Assembly: GCA_021781795.1 (NCBI GenBank) | Contig: JAJXWA010000001.1 | Span: forward strand, 248,001-312,000 | DNA: 64,000 bases | DNA from: Acidobacteriota bacterium | GTDB lineage: Bacteria; Acidobacteriota; Terriglobia; Terriglobales; Acidobacteriaceae | Direction: 5' to 3' | Part shown: positions 61,117 through 64,000 of the stretch, piece after piece | How the letters are laid out: each line of letters begins with the position of its first letter | Numbering within the stretch: position 1 is the first letter of the stretch | Program-made: the position numbers and the translations under genes | The notes under the pieces: model-generated | What the model saw: the letters and a program-made list of their open reading frames with translations, nothing else | The model's database searches: none | Told to the model about the DNA's origin: nothing

Positions 61117-64000
61117 CTATGCCTCCTCCGCATTTTCGATCTGCTTTTCACGGCCGGTATGGACGATGAGGTAGACCGCGGGGACGAGGAAAATGGTGAC
61201 CACCACAGACGCCGCCAGCCCGCCAATGACCGCGCGCGCCAGAGGTGCATATTGCTCGCTTCCGGCTTCGAGCCCAATTGCCATTGGAATCATGCCAAGG
61301 AGTGTTGCCAGCGAGGTCATCAGAATCGGACGCAGGCGAACCTTGCACGATTGCACGACGGCCTCTAACAATGGCAATCCCTGCTTGTGCAGAATGCCTG
61401 CAAACTCCACGATGAGAATGCTGTTGGAGACCACAATTCCCGTCATCATAATCACGCCCATAAGCGACATGATGTTGAGCGTGCTCCCTGTCAACAGCAG
61501 GATCAAAACGACTCCGGCAAGGCCGGGCGGAATTGCCATGAGAATAATGAACGGGTCAATGAACGATCGGAACTGAGACATGAGAATCAGGTAGACCATG
61601 AGCACGGCGACAACAAGACCAAAGCCAAACTCAAGAAACGCACGATTCATATTGACCACAGCACCGCGCACAGTGATGACAGTATTTCTATCAGTCTTTG
61701 TGTGCTTGAGAAGCTTCTGGATGTTTGCGCCAACGCCCTGCAGTGCTTCTCCTTTTGTCGATACGAAGATGTCGATCACGCGGCGGATCTGATAGTGGTC
61801 CACCTCAGTGGGAGTATTGATTAGCTGAATGTTCGCCACCGAGCTCAACGGTGTATAGCCAGAGACATGGTCGCTTTTCCATGCGGTTGGTGCCAGGTCT
61901 TCCGCTCCTTGCGCCTCCTGCATGGGCGAGTATCCCGCAGGATGCACCCCGCGCAGCGGGATGCTTTCAAAGTCCTGCATCGACATGTGTTGGAGCGTAT
62001 GGTTCTGGTATTGCACTGTGACCATATAGTTGTTTCCGCTCTTGGGATCAATCCAGTAGCTTGGTGCGACCATCCCGTCAGAGGTCATTGCGGTAATCAC
62101 GTTATCCACGACTTGTTGAGCGGAAAGCCCGATAAGGCTTGCTTTTTCGCGGTCGATATTGAGCGCGATTCCAGGATAGTCCAGGTCCTGCGGAATGTAG
62201 ACTCCGCTTACATTCGGCATTGTCTTGATCTGAGCAGCCAGGGACTTTGCAAGCGCATAGGCGTTATCCATGTCCATGGAGCTGATCTGGATGTCAATCG
62301 GCGCAGGCAGACCCTGATTAATCACGCCATCCACCAGCCCGCCAGCCTGGTAATAGGCTGCCAGATCCGGCATGTCATGAGACAGCTTCTGCTGCACGCG
62401 GTGCATGTATTCATAGCTGCCTATACTGTGGTCTTCCTTCAGGCTTGTCTGAACGAACGCAGTATCCATGGACGCATTCGGCGTGAAGATCGAAGAGAGG
62501 TCTGGATACACGCCGATATTGGAAACAACCATGTCCATGTCAGATGGTTTTACAACGCTGCGAATCTCCTGCTCGACCTTGGCGATGTATTGATTGCTGA
62601 CTTCAAGCCGGGTGCCACTGGGCATGCGCACATTGATGATGAACTGACCTGGATCCGTTCTTGGAAAGTATGCCCGCCCAAGAAACGGAAACAGACCAAG
62701 AAGGATGACTGCGAGTCCGCCAAGTATAATGGCGGCTGTTGCCGTGGGCCGCTGGAGAACTCTGAACGCGAGTTGCTCGTACCGCGTCAGCATCCTTTGG
62801 AACTGTTCGTTGAACTTGCGTTCAAAGCGAGCAAAGAAGTTAGGATCGCCTGCGCCTCCGTGAGAATCATCATGAGAAAGACGGATGAAGTTCGCGCAAT
62901 AAAGCGGCACTACCGTCATGGCGAAAAAGTACGAGGCAAAGATCGACAACACGACGCCTAAAGCGAGCGGCGTGAAGATGTACTTGCTGATTCCCGTCAG
63001 GAAGGCGACCGGAAAGAACACAATGGAGGTGGTGGATGTGGCAGCGAGCACGGCGAGGGACACTTCCATGCCGCCTTTCTCGGCGGCTTCAGAAGGAGGC
63101 GATCCCATCTCCATGTAACGGAAGATATTTTCCAGCACAACAACGGAATCGTCAATGAGGCGTGAGAAGGCAAGGGCAAGTCCGCCGAGGATCATGGTGT
63201 TGATGGATCCGCCCATCGCGTTGGTCAATAAAAGACAGACAAGCGCAGAGAGTGGTATCGAGAGCAGAACGGCAAAGGTGGCGCGGGGACTCCCCAGAAA
63301 GATAAGGATCATCAAGCCCGTGAGCACCAGCCCGATGCTCGCTTCCTTGACCAGATTCTTGATCGCGAGTTTTACAAAGATGGATTGATCGAACACCACC
63401 TCAGTTTTGAGAGAGGTTGGCACATCGACGAGGTGCTTGATCGCCTCCTTCATGCCGTTGACGATCGTAATCGTATTGCTGTCGCCGCCCTGCTTGAAGA
63501 TGGGAACGTAGACGGATCGCTGGCCATCGATGCGCACGATGTTGTATTGCAGTGCCCCGGAGTCTTCCGCCTTTCCAACATCCGCGACGAGAACGGATGA
63601 GTTGCCATAGGACTTAAGCGGCATCTCATTCATCGAATTTGCATCGGGAAACTGGCTGTTGGCGTAGATGTTGAAGTCCTTTGACCCGATACGCACATCG
63701 CCAGCAGGAAGGATGAGGTTGGATGAATTGACCGCGGATACAACGTCGTTGAGGCTCAGATTGCGAGCCTCCATCTTCACAGGGTCCACATAAATTTGAA
63801 TCTGGCGATACGTTCCGCCAAAGGGCTGCGGCACGGATGCGCCCTGAATGTTGGAGATCTGATTGCGCACCTGGAATTGTGCGATGTCCTTCAGCGCAGT
63901 TTCATTCAGCCCATTCCCTTTCAGTGTGACAAGACAGACCGGCTGCGTGGACGCATCCATGCCGAGCACAACCGGGGGCAGGGTGCCGGGAGGAAGTCGA
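61117..64000 (-). CDS. RND efflux transporter permease (5' end outside window)
   Basis: About 960 C-terminal residues of an AcrB/MexB-like inner-membrane proton-driven pump; the frame stays open through the window edge, so the N-terminus (first helix) lies beyond 64000. The proton-relay Asp pair is in LALAFSRLIDDSVVVLENIFRYME. Later helices carry MGVIMMTGIVVSNSILIVEFA, and PILMTSLATLLGMIPMAIGLEAGSEQYAPLARAVIGG. The first visible residues RLPPGTLPPVVLGMDAS match the early porter domain. It makes a pump with the TolC-type gene three bases downstream; the membrane-fusion gene is probably upstream, out of view. Substrate unknown. Confidence 0.92.
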   Translation of the reverse strand, partial: RLPPGTLPPVVLGMDASTQPVCLVTLKGNGLNETALKDIAQFQVRNQISNIQGASVPQPFGGTYRQIQIYVDPVKMEARNLSLNDVVSAVNSSNLILPAGDVRIGSKDFNIYANSQFPDANSMNEMPLKSYGNSSVLVADVGKAEDSGALQYNIVRIDGQRSVYVPIFKQGGDSNTITIVNGMKEAIKHLVDVPTSLKTEVVFDQSIFVKLAIKNLVKEASIGLVLTGLMILIFLGSPRATFAVLLSIPLSALVCLLLTNAMGGSINTMILGGLALAFSRLIDDSVVVLENIFRYMEMGSPPSEAAEKGGMEVSLAVLAATSTTSIVFFPVAFLTGISKYIFTPLALGVVLSIFASYFFAMTVVPLYCANFIRLSHDDSHGGAGDPNFFARFERKFNEQFQRMLTRYEQLAFRVLQRPTATAAIILGGLAVILLGLFPFLGRAYFPRTDPGQFIINVRMPSGTRLEVSNQYIAKVEQEIRSVVKPSDMDMVVSNIGVYPDLSSIFTPNASMDTAFVQTSLKEDHSIGSYEYMHRVQQKLSHDMPDLAAYYQAGGLVDGVINQGLPAPIDIQISSMDMDNAYALAKSLAAQIKTMPNVSGVYIPQDLDYPGIALNIDREKASLIGLSAQQVVDNVITAMTSDGMVAPSYWIDPKSGNNYMVTVQYQNHTLQHMSMQDFESIPLRGVHPAGYSPMQEAQGAEDLAPTAWKSDHVSGYTPLSSVANIQLINTPTEVDHYQIRRVIDIFVSTKGEALQGVGANIQKLLKHTKTDRNTVITVRGAVVNMNRAFLEFGFGLVVAVLMVYLILMSQFRSFIDPFIILMAIPPGLAGVVLILLLTGSTLNIMSLMGVIMMTGIVVSNSILIVEFAGILHKQGLPLLEAVVQSCKVRLRPILMTSLATLLGMIPMAIGLEAGSEQYAPLARAVIGGLAASVVVTIFLVPAVYLIVHTGREKQIENAEEA

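Noticed and set aside
1..64000. tRNA, rRNA, CRISPR arrays, insertion sequences or transposases
   Set aside because: Scanned intergenic gaps by eye; no cloverleaf-like sequence, no regularly spaced direct repeats and no transposase-like protein were found.

Overview
The window is GC-rich chromosomal DNA, most likely from an acidobacterium (Terriglobia / Acidobacteriaceae type). This is inferred from two secreted proteins with the VWFA-related domain that is abundant in that group, from the gene content (nuo operon with an extra small ORF, flagellar cluster, rpsO-pnp) and from general codon character. No sequence search was possible. I see no tRNA, rRNA, CRISPR array or insertion sequence.

Layout. 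(1) 1-16.05 kb is an accessory/metabolic stretch: an SDR reductase, a PHP-type tyrosine phosphatase (CpsB/YwqE type) beside purQ, a secreted GH31 glycosidase, a bifunctional ftcD, a giant secreted VWFA protein, and the remains of an exopolysaccharide (EPS) locus. Five EPS genes are broken: a frameshifted sugar transferase, a wzz 5' end joined to a flippase lacking its 5' end, an in-frame TAG in that flippase, a deacetylase with two frameshifts, and a glycosyltransferase lacking its N-terminal half. An NAD-dependent epimerase and one GT4 glycosyltransferase remain intact. (2) 16.1-29.7 kb, minus strand, is a tightly overlapping complex I operon in the order nuoA-C-D-orf103-E-F-G-H-J-K-L-M-N behind a good sigma70-like promoter. 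nuoB and nuoI are absent. (3) 30-33 kb holds a small hypothetical gene, an isolated cytochrome oxidase subunit III, and pdxS-pdxT for pyridoxal phosphate synthesis. (4) 33.2-51.5 kb, plus strand, is a flagellar cluster: SpoA/FliN-like, fliO, fliP, fliQ, fliR, flhB, flhA, fliA, fliM, a FliN/FliY-like gene, a Cys-cluster plus MshEN-type protein, cheY, cheX, flgF, flgG, flgA, flgH, flgI, flgJ, flgM (with a sigma28-type promoter), flgN, flgK, flgL. (5) 51.6-64 kb has a small conserved-looking ORF, a second VWFA protein, rpsO, pnp, a membrane diguanylate cyclase, an unknown 136-residue protein, murA, and a TolC-RND efflux pair that runs off the window end.

How the parts work together. Export-apparatus genes (fliOPQR, flhBA), motor-switch genes (fliM, fliN types), rod/ring genes (flgFGHIJ) and late genes (flgMNKL) are co-oriented. 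The FliA-FlgM pair suggests the usual checkpoint: the late sigma factor transcribes the gene for its own antagonist. The most interesting candidate is the stand-alone protein at 41680-42663, with two MshEN-like 24-residue motifs (a known c-di-GMP-binding fold) and a four-cysteine cluster. It lies between the switch gene and cheY and may couple c-di-GMP to the flagellar motor. A diguanylate cyclase with an intact product-inhibition site is encoded 14 kb away.
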